A DNA stretch of 64,000 nt, taken from assembly GCF_000695685.1 (NCBI RefSeq), contig NZ_JFFR01000005.1, forward strand, positions 91,047 through 155,046, given 5' to 3'. Positions within the stretch are counted from its first letter, which is position 1. The number at the start of each line of letters is the position of its first letter. This stretch comes from Vibrio fortis (lineage in GTDB: Bacteria > Pseudomonadota > Gammaproteobacteria > Enterobacterales > Vibrionaceae). Shown here in pieces: positions 36,614-46,331 of this stretch. Both the position numbers and the translations under genes were made by a program. The notes below the pieces were generated by a model. The model was not told the DNA's origin. It searched no databases and was given only the letters and a program-made list of their open reading frames with translations.

Positions 36614-38532
36614 AAATTTTCCATATCCTGTTCCATCTGCTCAAGCTCTTCTTGAACAGACATCCACTCCATTTCAACCTCTTCAAGTTGAGATTTACTG
36701 GTGGCTTGTAGTGCGAGTACTTGATTAAGTTTAGCTTTATTTTCGGCTTCATACAGCGAAGTGTCAGACAATTGCTGTTCAGCTTCCTCTAGATCCGCTG
36801 TGAACTTATCCATTTGTTTCTCGAACTGGGTCAGTTTCTTGCGCAGCGGAGCTGTCAGTTTTCTAAATTCTGCTTCACGGCGTTTCTGCTCTTTCTTAGC
36901 TGCAGCACTGTTGGTGCCATCTTTAGCTGGTGCTTGCGCCTGTGCCTCTTTACGCTCGATTTTTTGCTGGTCAGTGAGCCATTTGTAGTAGTCGTTTAGA
37001 TCACCGTCGAAAGGCGCGACCTGACGGTCATGCACTAGGTATAAATCATCGGTTGTCGCACGCAGTAGGTATCTATCGTGCGATACAATCACCATTGCGC
37101 CCTCGAAGGTTTGCAACGCCATGGTGAGTGCTTGGCGCATGTCTAAATCTAGGTGGTTGGTTGGTTCATCGAGTAGCAATAGGTTCGGTTTCTGCCAAAC
37201 CAGCAGAGCCAGTACGAGACGTGCCTTCTCGCCACCAGAAAAAGGTGCGACCTTATCCAGTGCCTTATCCCCTTGGAAACCAAAACTACCTAGGTAATCA
37301 CGCAGTTGTTGCTCTGTATGCTTTGGCGCAATCTGCATCATGTGTTGCAGTGGCGTTTCTTCTGGATGCAAGGTTTCTAGTTGATGCTGTGCGAAGTAAC
37401 CAATTTTGACACCCTGCGAGTAGCTAAGCTCACCGGCTTGTTGCTTCAGCTCACCGGAGAGCAGTTTGATTAATGTCGATTTACCTGCACCGTTACGACC
37501 GAGTAGACCAATGCGGCTACCTGGAACAAGGTTCAAGCGGATCTTCTCGAGGATCAGATTATCGCCGTAGCCTGCTGATACTTCATCCATCATCAAGATA
37601 GGGTTTGGCAGTGCGTCAGGCTCTCTAAATTCGAAACTGAATGGGTTATCGAATTGAGCCGGCAATACTTGCTCCATCTTTTCGAGCGCCTTGATACGGC
37701 TTTGTGCTTGGCGTGCTTTTGATGCTTTGTAGCGGAAGCGGTCGATGTAGCTCTGCATGTGCGCCATCTGCTTCTGTTGCTTCTGGTACATTGCTTGTTG
37801 TAGCACTAACTTCTGAGCACGCTGATTCTCGAACGATGAGTAGTTACCCGTGTACTCATTAAGCTTTTGGTTCTCAACGTGAACGATGCGATTGACGATA
37901 GGGTCTAGGAAGTCCCTATCGTGCGAAATTAGGATTAGTGTGCCAGGGTAGGTTTGCAGCCAACGCTCTAGCCACATTACTGCGTCTAAATCCAAGTGGT
38001 TGGTCGGTTCATCGAGTAGCAGTAGGTCACTGCGGCACAATAGAGCCTGCGCTAAGTTCAGACGCATACGCCAACCACCAGAAAACTGAGTCAGGTTCCA
38101 ACTCATCTGGTCTTGGCTAAAGCCTAAGCCGTCCAGTAATTCTGCAGCTCTTGCTTTGATGCTGTAACCGCCAATGGTTTCTATCTTGCCGTGAATCTCG
38201 GCCACCAGTGTACCGTTATCCGCTTGTTCTGCTTTCAGCAGTTGTTCTTCTAGACCACGATATTCACGATCACCATCAATTACGTATTCAATTGCGGTTC
38301 TCTCGAGCGCTGGCGTTTCTTGAGCTACCCATGCCAGCTCCCAGTGTGCTGGTTTGCTGAATGACCCTGCATCAATCGACAGTTCGTCTTTGATAAGAGC
38401 GAACAGTGTGGACTTACCACAACCGTTTTTACCAACTAAACCCACCTTGTCGCCAGGGTGTAGAGTCGCAGATGCTTGATCAAGCAGAGGTTTACCGCCG
38501 CGCAGTAGTTGAATATCCGAGAAAGTAATCAT
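36610..38532 (-). CDS. yheS: ABC-F family ATPase YheS
   Basis: This 640-residue soluble protein has two ABC ATPase domains. The first has Walker A GLVGKNGCGKST (about 33-44), signature FSGGWRMRL and Walker B LLLLDEPTNHLD. The second has GLLGRNGAGKST (about 345), FSGGEKARLVL and a second LLLLDEPTNHLD. Between them is the ABC-F linker (about 230-300), and a coiled-coil C-terminus follows (about 560-640). ABC-F proteins bind the ribosomal E site and regulate translation. It has no membrane segments, so it is not a transporter. Divergent from kefG. Confidence 0.93.
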   Translation of the reverse strand: MITFSDIQLLRGGKPLLDQASATLHPGDKVGLVGKNGCGKSTLFALIKDELSIDAGSFSKPAHWELAWVAQETPALERTAIEYVIDGDREYRGLEEQLLKAEQADNGTLVAEIHGKIETIGGYSIKARAAELLDGLGFSQDQMSWNLTQFSGGWRMRLNLAQALLCRSDLLLLDEPTNHLDLDAVMWLERWLQTYPGTLILISHDRDFLDPIVNRIVHVENQKLNEYTGNYSSFENQRAQKLVLQQAMYQKQQKQMAHMQSYIDRFRYKASKARQAQSRIKALEKMEQVLPAQFDNPFSFEFREPDALPNPILMMDEVSAGYGDNLILEKIRLNLVPGSRIGLLGRNGAGKSTLIKLLSGELKQQAGELSYSQGVKIGYFAQHQLETLHPEETPLQHMMQIAPKHTEQQLRDYLGSFGFQGDKALDKVAPFSGGEKARLVLALLVWQKPNLLLLDEPTNHLDLDMRQALTMALQTFEGAMVIVSHDRYLLRATTDDLYLVHDRQVAPFDGDLNDYYKWLTDQQKIERKEAQAQAPAKDGTNSAAAKKEQKRREAEFRKLTAPLRKKLTQFEKQMDKFTADLEEAEQQLSDTSLYEAENKAKLNQVLALQATSKSQLEEVEMEWMSVQEELEQMEQDMENL

Positions 38533-38702
38533 AGAAATCGCAAAGAATTAAGAGGTGAACAGACGCCTGCATAGTAGGCGGAAACCAGATAAAAGTCGAT
38601 CACAATGCAAATTGGGTTATGATGCCAATAACATATTAATAACTTTTGTTAGAATTTTCTTGGCATTGCCACCGTTTGCCCTGTAAGGAATGTTTCAAAG
38701 GA

Positions 38703-39290
38703 ATGAGTGATTTGTTATCTACAAATAACACAGTACCCAAGGTCTTGGTGATTTTTGCTCACCCAGAGCCTCAAACCTCTATCGCTAATCAAGTGATGCT
38801 GAAAAAAATAGAGTCGCTCGGTCATGTTAAAATTCATGATCTCTATGCGGCCTATCCGGACTTCTTTATTGATGTTCCGTTTGAGCATGAACTGCTTCTT
38901 GAGCATGACATCATCGTCTTCCAACACCCTCTGTTTATGTACTCTTGCCCTGCGTTACTCAAAGAGTGGTTTGATCGCGTACTAGGTAAAGGTTTTGCGT
39001 TTGGTGATCAGAGTGCATTGAAAGGTAAGTACTGGCGCAGTGTGATCACGACAGGTGGTAAAGAGGAGGCATTTGGTGCTTCGGGCTATAATAAATATCC
39101 ACTACAAGAGATCTTGCAACCCTTTGAGCTGACGGCAGCCTTGTGTCAAATGCACTGGCTAGAGCCTCTGGTTCTGCACTGGGCTCGAAATGTATCAGAC
39201 ATGACGCGTTATCAACACGCCGAGTCTTATCGAAATTGGTTAAGAGAACCATTGCAACTTCTTGAAGAGCAGCACAGGGAGGCGCAGTAA
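38703..39290 (+). CDS. kefG: KefG ancillary NAD(P)H oxidoreductase
   Basis: This flavodoxin-fold quinone reductase-like protein is required for full activity of KefB. The fold is shown by VLVIFAHPEPQTSIAN and the flavin-contacting FQHPLFMYSCPALLKEW and TTGGKEEAFG segments. ATG 38703 is chosen because CAAAGGA lies directly upstream and the extension from 38646 has no family similarity; this gives 195 residues (E. coli KefG is about 184). Its stop overlaps the kefB start (TAATG). Confidence 0.9.
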   Translation: MSDLLSTNNTVPKVLVIFAHPEPQTSIANQVMLKKIESLGHVKIHDLYAAYPDFFIDVPFEHELLLEHDIIVFQHPLFMYSCPALLKEWFDRVLGKGFAFGDQSALKGKYWRSVITTGGKEEAFGASGYNKYPLQEILQPFELTAALCQMHWLEPLVLHWARNVSDMTRYQHAESYRNWLREPLQLLEEQHREAQ

Positions 39291-41086
39291 TGGCATTAAC
39301 CAATGAATTCCTCCAAAGCAGCGTGATTTTTCTATCGGCTGCCGTCGTCGCGGTGCCGATTGCTCAGCGTGCTGGGCTAGGCTCTGTACTTGGTTACCTC
39401 TTGGCGGGCGTGGCGATTGGCCCTTGGGGACTTGGATTAATCAGCGACGTCGAAGCGATTCTCCATTTCTCCGAATTCGGGGTGGTGCTGCTGCTCTTTC
39501 TCATTGGTCTCGAACTTAACCCCAAAAAACTCTGGACCATGCGGGGGCCCATCTTAGGCCTCGGTGGTGCTCAAGTGGTTATTACAACACTACTGATCAC
39601 AGGGGTAGCGTGTCTCTTTGGTCTGACTTGGCAGACCAGTCTGGTTATTGGTATGGGCCTGGCACTCTCATCAACCGCTATTGCGCTGCGTGTTATTGAA
39701 GAGCGTGAGCTGAGCGGCAAAGAGGCCGGGCAGTCAGGCTTTGCAGTGTTGCTGTTCCAAGATATTGCGGTGATCCCAATGCTGGCGCTGCTACCGTTGC
39801 TTGCGGGTAATACCGGTGGTAGTTGGGCAGACATGTTGTGGATGCTTGCTGGTGTCGTCGGTTTGTTGGTCGGTGGTCACTTCCTACTTCGTCCTCTGTT
39901 TCGCTATGTGGTTTTGAGTGGCGTACGTGAACTGTTTACCGTTGCAGCGCTACTGCTGGTAATTGGTATTGCGGTGATTATGCAGCAGATTGGATTGTCG
40001 ATGGCTCTCGGTACTTTCTTAGCGGGCGTTCTACTGGCTGAGAGTGAATACCGCCACGAGCTAGAGATTGCGATTGAACCGTTTAAAGGGCTGCTCTTAG
40101 GTCTGTTCTTTATCTCTGTGGGCATGGCGGTAAACCTAGGCCTGCTTGCTGAAAGTCCGTTTGCAATCTTGATGGCGGTATCTGCACTGGTTGTGATGAA
40201 AGGTCTTGTGCTTTATGCACTGGCTCGTATTTTTGGCACCCAAGCGAAGGCGCGTAGCCGTATGGCGATGATCTTAAGCCAAGGTGGTGAGTTTGCTTTC
40301 GTTATCTTCACGGCAGCGAGCGCTCAAGGCATCTTGAGTATGGAGCAAGTCTCTTTCCTATTAGTTGTTGTGAGCCTATCAATGGTCACCACGCCACTGA
40401 TGCTTAAATTGCAAGATAGGTTCTTTGCACGTCAGTTGAATCAAATCAGTGAGAATGCGATGTCTTCTGACGTAGTGGATCGCAGCCCACGCGTGATCAT
40501 TGCGGGCTTTGGTCGCTTCGGTCAGATCATTGGACGCTTGATGTATGCCAATAAGATTCGTATCACTATTCTTGAGAGCGACGCGAGCCAAATCCATATC
40601 TTGCGTAAGTTCGGTTATAAAGTGTTTTACGGTGACTCGACGCATCTAGAACTTTTGCGTGCTGCGGGCGCCGACAAAGCCGAAGCCATTATTCTTTGTA
40701 CTGACTCACCAGATGAGATCATGAAAACGGTCGATCTGTGTCGCCAACACTTCCCGTGCCTAAAAATCTTGGCACGTGCTCGAAGTCGTGTTGAAGCGTA
40801 CCAACTATTGAACCACGGTGTGACCAACTACTCTCGTGAAACCTTCTTAGGGGCGTTAGACTTGGGTAGACAAGCTCTGACTGAACTCGGCATGCATCCA
40901 TACAAAGCGAAACGTGCTGAGGCGCATTTCCGCAAACTCGATAACGCCATGCTAAAAGACCTGCTTCCTCAGCACAGTGAAGATGCGGAATTAGCACAAA
41001 GGGCCAAAGAGGCTCGCAAAGAGTTGGAAGAGATTTTTGGGCATGAGATGGAAAATGACCACCAATCTCGAAACTATTGGCAGTAA
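39290..41086 (+). CDS. kefB: Glutathione-regulated potassium-efflux antiporter KefB
   Basis: 598 residues. An N-terminal CPA2 antiporter domain has about 12 membrane helices (residues 1-380). A cytoplasmic RCK/TrkA-N domain (about 397-520) has the Rossmann motif IIAGFGRFGQIIGR, which binds glutathione and its adducts. K+ efflux coupled to H+ entry protects against electrophiles. The neighbouring kefG (1-nt overlap) supplies the ancillary subunit. KefG pairs with KefB in E. coli, so KefB is preferred to KefC. Length close to E. coli KefB (601). Confidence 0.93.
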   Translation: MALTNEFLQSSVIFLSAAVVAVPIAQRAGLGSVLGYLLAGVAIGPWGLGLISDVEAILHFSEFGVVLLLFLIGLELNPKKLWTMRGPILGLGGAQVVITTLLITGVACLFGLTWQTSLVIGMGLALSSTAIALRVIEERELSGKEAGQSGFAVLLFQDIAVIPMLALLPLLAGNTGGSWADMLWMLAGVVGLLVGGHFLLRPLFRYVVLSGVRELFTVAALLLVIGIAVIMQQIGLSMALGTFLAGVLLAESEYRHELEIAIEPFKGLLLGLFFISVGMAVNLGLLAESPFAILMAVSALVVMKGLVLYALARIFGTQAKARSRMAMILSQGGEFAFVIFTAASAQGILSMEQVSFLLVVVSLSMVTTPLMLKLQDRFFARQLNQISENAMSSDVVDRSPRVIIAGFGRFGQIIGRLMYANKIRITILESDASQIHILRKFGYKVFYGDSTHLELLRAAGADKAEAIILCTDSPDEIMKTVDLCRQHFPCLKILARARSRVEAYQLLNHGVTNYSRETFLGALDLGRQALTELGMHPYKAKRAEAHFRKLDNAMLKDLLPQHSEDAELAQRAKEARKELEEIFGHEMENDHQSRNYWQ

Positions 41087-41160
41087 GGCACTGTCGATAA
41101 AATAATAAGATAACAGCCATGGTTGAATGGCACGCATCCAAGTTGTAAAGGATAGATAAC

Positions 41161-41361
41161 GTGAAACAGAAAAAACGCTTTATTGCTGGCGCTAGCTGCC
41201 CAAGCTGCAACTCTCAAGATACTCTGCGTTGGTGGGTAGAGAATAATATTGAGCTGGTTGAGTGTGTTGATTGTGACTTTACAGAGCAACGTAAACCGAA
41301 AACTGTAGAGAAATCTGAACACGCTAATCAAGAAATGATCGGTATTTTTAAGCCGGAATGA
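41161..41361 (+). CDS. yheV: YheV family putative metal-binding protein
   Basis: 66-residue protein with two CxxC pairs (CPSC at 14-17 and CVDC at 36-39), forming a likely zinc ribbon. It ends with the family tail MIGIFKPE. It starts with GTG at 41161. E. coli YheV has the same length and lies in the same place beside kefB and slyD. The function is unknown. Confidence 0.9.
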   Translation: MKQKKRFIAGASCPSCNSQDTLRWWVENNIELVECVDCDFTEQRKPKTVEKSEHANQEMIGIFKPE

Positions 41362-41455
41362 TTGAGTTTCGTTAATTGATCCCCATAATATCCCGGTACA
41401 GAATTTTTCCTAAGCTCAATTGTTGGAGCTTAGTCCAAACCTCCTTGGAGCTCTC

Positions 41456-42022
41456 ATGAAAATTGAAAAGAACGTAGTAGTTAGTGTTGCATATCAAGTG
41501 AAACTTGAAGATGGCGTAGTAGTTGACCAATCAACTGCAGAAGCTCCACTAGATTACCTTCACGGTCATAACAACCTAATCACAGGTCTTGAAAAAGAGC
41601 TTGAAGGTAAAGTTGCGGGTGACAAATTCTCTGCAACAGTTGCACCTGAAGAAGCATACGGCGAGCATAACGATGCACTTGTTCAACGTGTACCAGCAGA
41701 CGTATTCCAAGGTGTTGAGCAGATCGAAGTTGGTATGCGTTTCCTAGCTGACACAGACCAAGGCCCAATCCCAGTAGAAGTGACTGAAGTTGACGGCGAC
41801 GAAGTTGTTGTAGACGGCAACCACATGCTAGCTGGCCAAACTCTAACGTTCGACGTTGAAGTTGTAGCGGTTCGTGAAGCGACTGAAGAAGAGATTCAAC
41901 ACGGTCACATTCACCAAGCAGGTCACGACCATGAAGGCGGCTGCTGTGGTGGCGAAGGTCACGACCACGGTGAAGAGAAAAAAGAAGGCTGCTGCGGTGG
42001 CGGTGGCTGTGGTTCTCACTAA
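41456..42022 (+). CDS. slyD: FKBP-type prolyl isomerase SlyD
   Basis: 188 residues. FKBP domain (about 1-69 and 130-150) with the inserted flap chaperone domain (about 70-128), as in E. coli SlyD. The C-terminal tail is rich in His, Cys and Gly (GHDHEGGCCGGEGHDHGEEK and following), the metal-binding tail that hands nickel to hydrogenase and urease maturation factors. ATG 41456 starts the conserved MKIEKNVVVSVAYQV; the stretch upstream to 41420 is not part of the family. Confidence 0.94.
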   Translation: MKIEKNVVVSVAYQVKLEDGVVVDQSTAEAPLDYLHGHNNLITGLEKELEGKVAGDKFSATVAPEEAYGEHNDALVQRVPADVFQGVEQIEVGMRFLADTDQGPIPVEVTEVDGDEVVVDGNHMLAGQTLTFDVEVVAVREATEEEIQHGHIHQAGHDHEGGCCGGEGHDHGEEKKEGCCGGGGCGSH

Positions 42023-42046
42023 TTAGTGAACCTAAGCTGAATATAG

Positions 42047-42074
42047 AAAGCCTCCCTTGTGGAGGCTTTTTTGT
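42047..42074 (+). terminator. Rho-independent terminator after slyD
   Basis: A 9-bp stem (AAAGCCTCC / GGAGGCTTT) with a 5-nt loop, then T residues. Confidence 0.87.
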
Positions 42075-42231
42075 ATCTGCTGTATGGGCGTTTTTGATGC
42101 GGGTTTACGTCGTTACTTTTGAGACAGACTCTTCGAGTTGGCTGACCTAAATTATTCGCCTTTACCAGACACAGCTTGATGAATATGGTATTGGTAAGCA
42201 AAAGACCAAGACAGGCAAATGGAGAGCATCT

Positions 42232-43197
42232 ATGTCACACCCTTTTTCTATCGCGATACATGGTGGCGCTGGGACGATTTTACGAGAGCAGATGAGTGAT
42301 GATCTCAAAGCTGGCATCGTTGAAGCTTTAGAAAAGTCCGTATTGGCAGGGCATCAAATTCTAAAATCGGGTGGTGATGCGCTAGATGCGGTTGTGGCTG
42401 CTGTTAAAGTGATGGAGGACAGCCCCCATTTCAATGCGGGTAAAGGCTCGGTTTTGACTCATGATGAATTCGTCGAGATGGATGCATCAGTGATGCATGG
42501 TAAAGAGATGGATGCTGGCGCTATTGCTGGTGTTCGCCATATTAAAAACCCGATCGAATTAGCTCGCGATGTGATGTTGAAAAGCGATCACGTATTGCTG
42601 ATTGGTGAAGGGGCAGAGAAGTTTGCCTTTGAACATGACTATACCTTTACTGAGCAAGATTACTTCTTCACAGAACGCCGTTATGACCAACTACAGTCGA
42701 TGAAAGAGAAAGGTATCTTCGCGTTGTCTGAGGCGAAATACGATGAACAGCAAGCCGGCAAATACCCAGATGATAAAAAGTACGGCACGGTAGGTGCTGT
42801 CGCATTAGACCAAGCGGGTAATCTCGCTGCAGCGACCAGTACCGGTGGCGTAACGAACAAGAAGTACGGTCGTGTTGGCGATTCACCCATCATAGGTGCA
42901 GGGACCATTGCTGAGAATGGCAATGTTGCCGTTTCTACGACAGGGATGGGTGAGTTCTTTCTGCGTAAGATGGTTGCCAGTGATGTGGCGGCGCGTATGC
43001 GTTACTTGAAAGAAGATGTGTATACAGCTTGTGAACATATCATTCAGGGTGAATTGAAAGAGATGGGCGGAGAAGGCGGCTTAATCGCCATTGATAGCCA
43101 AGGTGAGATTCACTTCGGTATGAACAGCTCTGGTATGTACCGCGCGAGTGTTGATGTCGATGGTGCCGTAGAAGTGAAAATCTACGCCGATGATTAA
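42232..43197 (+). CDS. Isoaspartyl peptidase / plant-type L-asparaginase
   Basis: 321-residue Ntn hydrolase precursor. It opens with IAIHGGAGTI, typical of the IaaA family. Self-cleavage should occur before Thr186 in KKYGTVGAVALD, giving alpha and beta subunits with Thr as nucleophile. The substrate pocket GRVGDSPIIGAGT is intact, and TTGMGEFFLR supports the assignment. It hydrolyses isoaspartyl dipeptides and asparagine. GGAGAGCATCT lies just upstream of the ATG. In E. coli iaaA sits elsewhere with gsi genes, so the location beside slyD is lineage-specific. Confidence 0.9.
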   Translation: MSHPFSIAIHGGAGTILREQMSDDLKAGIVEALEKSVLAGHQILKSGGDALDAVVAAVKVMEDSPHFNAGKGSVLTHDEFVEMDASVMHGKEMDAGAIAGVRHIKNPIELARDVMLKSDHVLLIGEGAEKFAFEHDYTFTEQDYFFTERRYDQLQSMKEKGIFALSEAKYDEQQAGKYPDDKKYGTVGAVALDQAGNLAAATSTGGVTNKKYGRVGDSPIIGAGTIAENGNVAVSTTGMGEFFLRKMVASDVAARMRYLKEDVYTACEHIIQGELKEMGGEGGLIAIDSQGEIHFGMNSSGMYRASVDVDGAVEVKIYADD

Positions 43198-43242
43198 ACT
43201 GATTTATCGGCAGGGTTGAGTATTAACTGATTTATATAAAAC

Positions 43243-43271
43243 AAAAAGGGTGACTCATGGTCACCCTTTTT
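43243..43271. terminator. Bidirectional terminator between asparaginase and slyX
   Basis: A perfect stem of 12 bp (AAAAAGGGTGAC / GTCACCCTTTTT) with a 5-nt loop, A-rich on one flank and T-rich on the other, between convergent genes. Confidence 0.88.
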
Positions 43272-43307
43272 GCATTCACAGAAACTCTCACTGCCGACAT
43301 CTGAATA

Positions 43308-43535
43308 TCAGTAGTGTGGCGGTGGCGTCTCTTCTGATGCGTCAGCCAGATTCGAGCCGTCGATATTCTTAACCTTACCGACAACATATTTCATTTGGTC
43401 TTGCATCTTAGTGATCAGCAATTGTTGTTGGCTCAGTGCCTCATTGAGTTCTTCAATGGTCTGCTCTTGGAAAGCCAGCTGACACTCAAGGTCATTCACT
43501 CGGCTCTCTAGTTGTTCAACTAGCTTCTCTGTCAT
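43308..43535 (-). CDS. slyX: SlyX family protein
   Basis: This 75-residue coiled-coil protein of unknown function has heptads from about residue 5 to 55 (LESRVNDLECQLAFQEQTIE). It ends in PPPHY, the conserved SlyX terminus. The start at 43535 (MTEKLVEQLES) is preferred to an upstream in-frame ATG at 43556, which would overlap the neighbouring WD40 gene. It lies only 5 nt downstream of that gene on the same strand. Confidence 0.88.
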   Translation of the reverse strand: MTEKLVEQLESRVNDLECQLAFQEQTIEELNEALSQQQLLITKMQDQMKYVVGKVKNIDGSNLADASEETPPPHY

Positions 43536-43540
43536 CGTTC

Positions 43541-44518
43541 TTAATCCACGTTCCAAGCTTGGGCGATGCCCGCTGATGTTCCCGATATTACACGGCTCTG
43601 ATTATCAAAGGCTGCATCATACACTACCGCACGAGGAGGGCGAGCATCTTTTAACGGCTCCGCTTCGTAGCGAGCGATGCGCTTGCCGGTCTGCGTATCC
43701 CAAATACTGACTTGGCTTGATGGTGTACCCGTGACGAGTTGTAGACCATCATCAGAGAAGCGAGCGGTTGAGAAGATCAGTTGGCGCGACCAGCTTTGTA
43801 GCTCCGCTTGTGGCTCACCGGTTTCAAGATCCCAAACTATGGCTTGGTTTCCACCATCGGAAGTAAAAGCCAGCTCACCATCCCGCTGGAGTACGACTCG
43901 CACAACGCGCTGTTCATGCTCGAAGGTACGCAAAACCAGCCCTGTTTCTGTATCCCAAAGGTAGGCTTTGTAGTCGTTACCACCTGAAAGTGCGTAGCGG
44001 CCATTGGACGATAGCGACACTGAATTGACTTTTTCTCGATGCGCGAGGAACTCTAAGCGGCGACCAGTGACTAAGTCCACGTAGATGGCTTTACCGTTTG
44101 ATAACCCGAGTAGGACTTTCTCGCCGTTACTGGAGATGTCGACATCGCGGATCAACCCGTCAGAGATCGACCAAAGTCCTTCGGCTTGCGTCCAAGTTAG
44201 GTCCCAAACGGCAAAGTTCATCTGACTGGCTGTCACCGCATAGCGACCATTGTCAGAGATTTTGATTCGTGTAACAGGAGAACTTTGTTGGTCTTGTTCT
44301 CCAAGTTGGGCGAGTTCTTGATTTTCTGCGAGATCCCACAGTAGCAAATGTTTCTGCTGGGAATAGAGTAGGGCAAAGCGACCGTCTCTGCTTAACGCAA
44401 AGCTGGTGGCACCGCTGGGTTCGATATCCCAACGTTGATCATCCTCTTGGAAGAAAAAACATCCATTTAACAGAGTGATGACAATTGCATATAGTAATGA
44501 GTGAAAAAATATTCGCAT
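43541..44518 (-). CDS. WD40-repeat lipoprotein
   Basis: 325 residues. A lipoprotein signal (MRIFFHSLLYAIVITLLNGC, lipobox LNGC with Cys20) precedes a beta propeller. Seven blade ends are readable (WDLAENQE, WDLTWTQ, VDLVTGRR, WDTETGLV, WDLETGEP, WDTQTGKR, WNVD), implying a seven-bladed propeller in the periplasm or on the outer membrane. ATG 44518 is chosen over 44530 for the signal peptide. Bacterial WD40 lipoproteins are uncommon in core loci; this one sits with slyX and opposite fkpA, a periplasmic chaperone. The function is unknown; a protein-interaction scaffold is the general expectation. Confidence 0.82.
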   Translation of the reverse strand: MRIFFHSLLYAIVITLLNGCFFFQEDDQRWDIEPSGATSFALSRDGRFALLYSQQKHLLLWDLAENQELAQLGEQDQQSSPVTRIKISDNGRYAVTASQMNFAVWDLTWTQAEGLWSISDGLIRDVDISSNGEKVLLGLSNGKAIYVDLVTGRRLEFLAHREKVNSVSLSSNGRYALSGGNDYKAYLWDTETGLVLRTFEHEQRVVRVVLQRDGELAFTSDGGNQAIVWDLETGEPQAELQSWSRQLIFSTARFSDDGLQLVTGTPSSQVSIWDTQTGKRIARYEAEPLKDARPPRAVVYDAAFDNQSRVISGTSAGIAQAWNVD

Positions 44519-44649
44519 CACGTCTAACAATCCGGTTTGTGTCAGAAGACATAGAACTAGTATATTGTTATAACTAACGTATTCACACCAATCTAATCAT
44601 TAGATTTGTGCACAATAACCAATGGCTTGGCCATTAATTGGAGTATTCA

Positions 44650-45426
44650 ATGAAATCAGTTTTAAAAGTATCACTGCTTGCCGCGACGGTTATGCTAGCA
44701 GTTGGTTGTCAGAAAGAAGAACCAAAGGCAGAAGCTCCTCAAGTCGAAGAAGTGAAAGTTGAAGCAGTAAACTTTAAAACAGAAGACGACAAAGCGGCTT
44801 ACGCAATCGGTGTTTCATTTGCAAACTACCTAAGCACAAGCATTGATAAGCCAAGCGAATTAGGTATCAACCTAGACAAAGAAATGGTACTGAAAGGTAT
44901 CGAAGATGTATTTGCAGAAAAAACTGCACTTAACGAAGAAGAAACTCGTGCGGCACTAGAAGCTCTTGATCAGCGTGTAGCAGAAACAATGCAAGCTCAA
45001 GCTGCAGAGAAATCAGCTGCAACTAAGAAAGCGGGTGAAGACTACCGTGCTGAGTTTGAGAAAACAGAAGGCGTTCAAAAAACTGACTCTGGCCTACTAT
45101 ACCAAGTAATGACAGCGGCGGAAGGTGAGTCTCCAAAAGATACTGACACTGTACAAGTACATTACAAAGGCACACTAACTGACGGTACTCAGTTTGATAG
45201 CTCTTACGATCGTGGCGAACCAGCAACATTCCCACTAAACCGCGTAATCCCGGGTTGGACGGAAGGCGTACAGCTAATGCAAGTGGGCTCTAAGTACAAG
45301 TTCGTTATCCCGCCAGAGCTAGCGTACGGTGAGCAAGACACACCAACAATCCCAGCGAACTCAACGCTTGTATTTGAAGTTGAGCTACTGAAGATTGATA
45401 ACGCAGAAGAAACAGCTGCACAATAA
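44650..45426 (+). CDS. fkpA: FKBP-type periplasmic prolyl isomerase FkpA
   Basis: 258 residues. An N-terminal signal with lipobox-like AVGC (Cys20) suggests that, unlike E. coli FkpA, this one is lipid-anchored. A helical dimerisation domain (about 40-145) is followed by the FKBP domain (about 150-250), with [22 protein letters not shown] and LAYGEQ(D)[16 protein letters not shown]. It folds outer-membrane proteins. GGAG lies 6 nt upstream of ATG 44650. Its location before yheO-tus-rpsL is the E. coli order. Confidence 0.92.
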   Translation: MKSVLKVSLLAATVMLAVGCQKEEPKAEAPQVEEVKVEAVNFKTEDDKAAYAIGVSFANYLSTSIDKPSELGINLDKEMVLKGIEDVFAEKTALNEEETRAALEALDQRVAETMQAQAAEKSAATKKAGEDYRAEFEKTEGVQKTDSGLLYQVMTAAEGESPKDTDTVQVHYKGTLTDGTQFDSSYDRGEPATFPLNRVIPGWTEGVQLMQVGSKYKFVIPPELAYGEQDTPTIPANSTLVFEVELLKIDNAEETAAQ

Positions 45427-45445
45427 TCGTTTCACGAAGTGTTCT

Positions 45446-45474
45446 AAGGCCTAACTCAGTTAGGCCTTTTTTTA
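45446..45474 (+). terminator. Rho-independent terminator after fkpA
   Basis: A 9-bp stem (AAGGCCTAA / TTAGGCCTT), loop CTCAG, followed by TTTTT. Confidence 0.9.
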
Positions 45475-45608
45475 TGCTGTCATTTTGAGTAATTGGTTTT
45501 TTAACTTGTTCTAAATCACTAGTTGCAATGTTAGCTAGGTGTGCAATTAAAAATTTCTGATAAACTTACATAAATTTGTTGATTTTTCACACGAAGGTAA
45601 GGAATTAA

Positions 45609-46331
45609 GTGACTACTACAGAAACAGTCAATGCGGATGTGTTACTTGAAATGGAATCAGTCAATGTCATGCCATTCAGTGAACACGATAAAATCATTCT
45701 GAGATCTTATGAAGCCGTTGTTGATGGCATCGCAAGTCTTATTGGTCCGTTTTGTGAAATCGTTTTGCACTCGCTAGAGGATCTTAATACCTCTGCGATC
45801 AAGATTGCCAACGGCGAGAATACTGGGCGTCAGGTTGGTTCTCCAATCACCGATTTAGCGCTGAAGATGCTGAAAGATATTGAAGGCTCTAAGCGTAACT
45901 TCTCTCGTTCGTACTTTACACGCGCAAAAGGCGGTGTATTGATGAAGTCGATTACGGTGGCTATCCGTAATGGTGACGACCGAGTTATCGGCCTGCTTTG
46001 TATCAACGTAAACCTTGATGCTCCGTTCTCACAAGTACTGCAATCTTTCATGCCAACGCAAGATGCAGATGAAGCGGCGTCTTCAGTGAACTTTGCAAGT
46101 GACGTTGAAGAGCTGGTAGACCAAACCGTAGAGCGCACCATCGAAGAGATCAATGCTGATAAGTCGGTATCGAACAACACTAAGAACCGTCAGATCGTGA
46201 TGGAGCTTTACGACAAAGGTATCTTTGATATTAAAGATGCGATTAACCGCGTTGCAGAGCGCCTAAATATCTCAAAACATACGGTTTACCTGTATATCCG
46301 TCAGCGCAAAACAGAGGATGATGAGAGTTGA
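45609..46331 (+). CDS. yheO: YheO-like PAS/HTH transcriptional regulator
   Basis: 240 residues. The N-terminal PAS_6/YheO domain (about 25-135; [27 protein letters not shown]) is followed by a C-terminal helix-turn-helix (about 195-235; [22 protein letters not shown]). It starts with GTG at 45609, preceded by AAGGAATTA. The stop overlaps the tusD start (TTGA), so it is translationally coupled to the tus genes. The ligand and target genes are unknown; E. coli has the same gene in the same place. Confidence 0.9.
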   Translation: MTTTETVNADVLLEMESVNVMPFSEHDKIILRSYEAVVDGIASLIGPFCEIVLHSLEDLNTSAIKIANGENTGRQVGSPITDLALKMLKDIEGSKRNFSRSYFTRAKGGVLMKSITVAIRNGDDRVIGLLCINVNLDAPFSQVLQSFMPTQDADEAASSVNFASDVEELVDQTVERTIEEINADKSVSNNTKNRQIVMELYDKGIFDIKDAINRVAERLNISKHTVYLYIRQRKTEDDES

